64,000 bases of DNA, taken from Rhynchopus sp. YZ270_cl-10 (taxonomy: Eukaryota; Euglenozoa; Diplonemea; Diplonemida; Diplonemidae). The position numbers and the translations under genes were made by a program. The stretch is from assembly GCA_964035575.1 (NCBI GenBank), contig OZ037858.1:1-64000 (forward strand), written 5' to 3'. The notes below the pieces were generated by a model that was not told the DNA's origin, ran no database searches, and worked only from the letters and a program-made list of their open reading frames with translations. Below, in pieces: positions 62,396 through 64,000 of the stretch (position 1 is its first letter; every line of letters begins with the position of its first letter).

Positions 62396-63923
62396 AAAAA
62401 AAAATACGACGATTTTTTTTTGTGAAGACTGTAGACAGTGGAAATCATGTATAAGAGAACTGATGTGGCACAAAGCTCGAGTGCGTGCGTGTGTCCCCTA
62501 TTTTTTTGGAGCAGCGTCCACACAAAATATGATAGAGTTTTTGGGAAGGCTCAAAAACCTTGAAGAGTGGCAGGTCATATCAGGACGCACATCTTCTCAC
62601 AACGACCGCTAGAATAGTGGGTGCGTTGGCGATGTCCTTCCTTTTGATTATTGCCTTACCGCTCCTCCAAATTATTTTCTTTCAACGTTTTGTCTCTGTA
62701 CAGGTTCAGAGGGAGAGCATCGCGGCTGTTCCTGCACGAAAGGTACGGAACCAGCCTAACCTGGCACTCCCTTGCCCCTTTTTTAAAACGCCCGCCAGAT
62801 AAAAAAACAGGCAACTCATACGTGGGTTTCTTTACCGGTGGCTACCGTGTCATAGCTTTGTTGAAGAATTTGGGAAGGTTGGCCTTTTTCTGGGGGCTTC
62901 CAAAATTCCGAATCAGAAGCCTATTTTTAGGGGGGAAAAAATCGTGTTGTAATATTTGCAAACCCCAAAGAAAAGAAGTGGGAAGTACTATAAAAACGCC
63001 TCTGCAGACGCAGGCACTGGAGTGACGTTTTTGTTGTTGTGGAGACACATCATCAGTGAGCGTGGCACAGAAAAAAAAATGGTGCATTTGTTCATCGACG
63101 CAAAATAACAATTTTTACACAACCATGAACACTTTCAAGCGTCCATCAAAGGAGATATAGTTATCAAAAAAGTTTGAAGATGAACCACAGCACCTACGCA
63201 GTCACCTTTAAAAGAAAGCAATGGCATCCTTTCTCGACAAAAAAAAAACCAGAACAAAACCGTAACAAAATGGGGAATGAGAACAAAAAAAAAATAAGGG
63301 CCGCCGTTTTATATTTTTTTTTGTTTGCAGTTTTCAACAAAGGCTACCCTGTAGCAAAAATACAGGGAAAAAACACAATAACCCCTGCGGGAGGGCTGAG
63401 ACACGACGGTGCAGCGCTCTCCTGCTCAACAAAACTTGAAAGGTGGATGTGACGAAACAAAATCTTTCAATTCTGAAGAATGACACACGGTGAACTGGTC
63501 AAGGAAAAGTACTGGTCTTTTGACCACGACCAGTCCACCGCATTGACACGTATCCCTCCCCATCCCCTCCTCCCCATGCTCGACTTATGGCGAGAGTTTT
63601 TGCAAATATGGCATACTCAGTTCACCAAACCCATGAGGGAATTGGAGAACTGATAAATAAAAGCTCGACAAGATGAATAGACACATCTCTGAACATAATA
63701 CACGTCACACACAAAAGAACACTCGAACAAAATTGTGAAGCGGGTGCCCCTCAGAGGGAGCACAGCTTAACACCACAAGATCACCACCCCCCCTCCCTCC
63801 CTCCTTCCCTCCCTCTCCATCCTTCGGATTAAAGACGTTTTTCGTTAGCTCAGCTTTCTCCTCACCCCTACCCCCTTAGCCCTATCCTTCAACTGCAGTG
63901 TGACGTTAAAGACTAGAGAGTCC
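62396..63923. other. Intergenic, no gene seen
   Basis: About 1.5 kb of mixed sequence with A runs and a C/T-rich tract at 63,784 to 63,824 on the plus strand. The 62,995 to 63,017 phrase matches 37,077 to 37,099. No convincing coding region. Confidence 0.4.
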
Positions 63924-64000
63924 TTAACCTGCAATCGAATCAAAGCAGGAGAACGCTGCAATGACACCAGTGATAAACCCAAAGGAGACGTAGAAGTAGC
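63924..64000 (-). CDS. C-terminal end of a probable membrane protein (partial)
   Basis: Reading into the window from the right edge on the minus strand gives about 24 hydrophobic residues (YFYVSFGFITGVIAAFSC then FDSIAG) and a TAA at 63,924. It looks like a last transmembrane segment with a short tail. It continues the minus-strand gene series. The frame is too short for firm support. Confidence 0.35.
   Translation of the reverse strand, partial: YFYVSFGFITGVIAAFSCFDSIAG

Noticed and set aside
1-64000. tRNA or rRNA genes
   Set aside because: I looked for T-loop (GGTTCGA-type) and A-box signals with matching arms and for conserved rRNA stretches and found none I could support by eye.

Overview
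This is nuclear DNA of a microbial eukaryote whose lineage I cannot name. Spliceosomal introns are visible in at least six genes. They are short (44 to 78 bp; four are exactly 44 bp) and mostly start GTATG and end CAG. The host proteins are eukaryotic in kind: F-box/kelch, an eIF4E relative with a B-box, an ADCK-type kinase and large secreted modular proteins. Every host gene I can support between 35.5 and 64 kb lies on the minus strand, and several start codons are preceded by a pyrimidine tract. This recalls lineages with directional gene clusters and trans-splicing (Euglenozoa, dinoflagellates), but that is only a hypothesis.

Positions 1 to about 22,840 are a head-to-tail array of a rolling-circle transposon of the Helitron/Helentron type. 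Copy 1 is cut by the window edge. Copy 2 (about 6.3 to 15.8 kb) looks complete. Its main gene encodes zinc fingers, a HUH Rep nuclease, a PIF1-type helicase and, on three small downstream exons, an OTU cysteine peptidase. A small two-exon coiled-coil gene sits upstream. Copy 3 (18.1 to 18.96 kb) is an internal-deletion derivative. Each copy is followed on its 5' side by a long (TTTGCGGG)n array and then by a ~349 bp satellite.

Positions 22.8 to 35.4 kb are almost gene-free and very rich in repeats: a near-perfect palindrome with 265 bp arms built of GTGCAC-centred units, a ~207/307 bp G-rich satellite, 7, 8 and 13 bp minisatellites, GGTACC-rich palindromic blocks and perfect hairpins. Into one satellite a ~2.2 kb element carrying a tyrosine recombinase has inserted. 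It has paired inverted repeats, flanking 10 bp direct repeats and an uninterrupted (empty-site) version of the target elsewhere in the window.

Positions 35.4 to 64 kb are the gene region, all on the minus strand: a four-TM protein; a 1857-aa secreted beta-rich protein; a 3017-aa secreted protein with three nearly identical 719-aa repeats (LamG plus HExxH peptidase-like domain) followed by a bacterial-style sialate-esterase-like/cadherin-like/LamG tail; an F-box/kelch protein; a small ER or secreted acidic protein; an eIF4E-like/B-box fusion; an ADCK-type atypical kinase; and the last residues of a membrane protein at the right edge.
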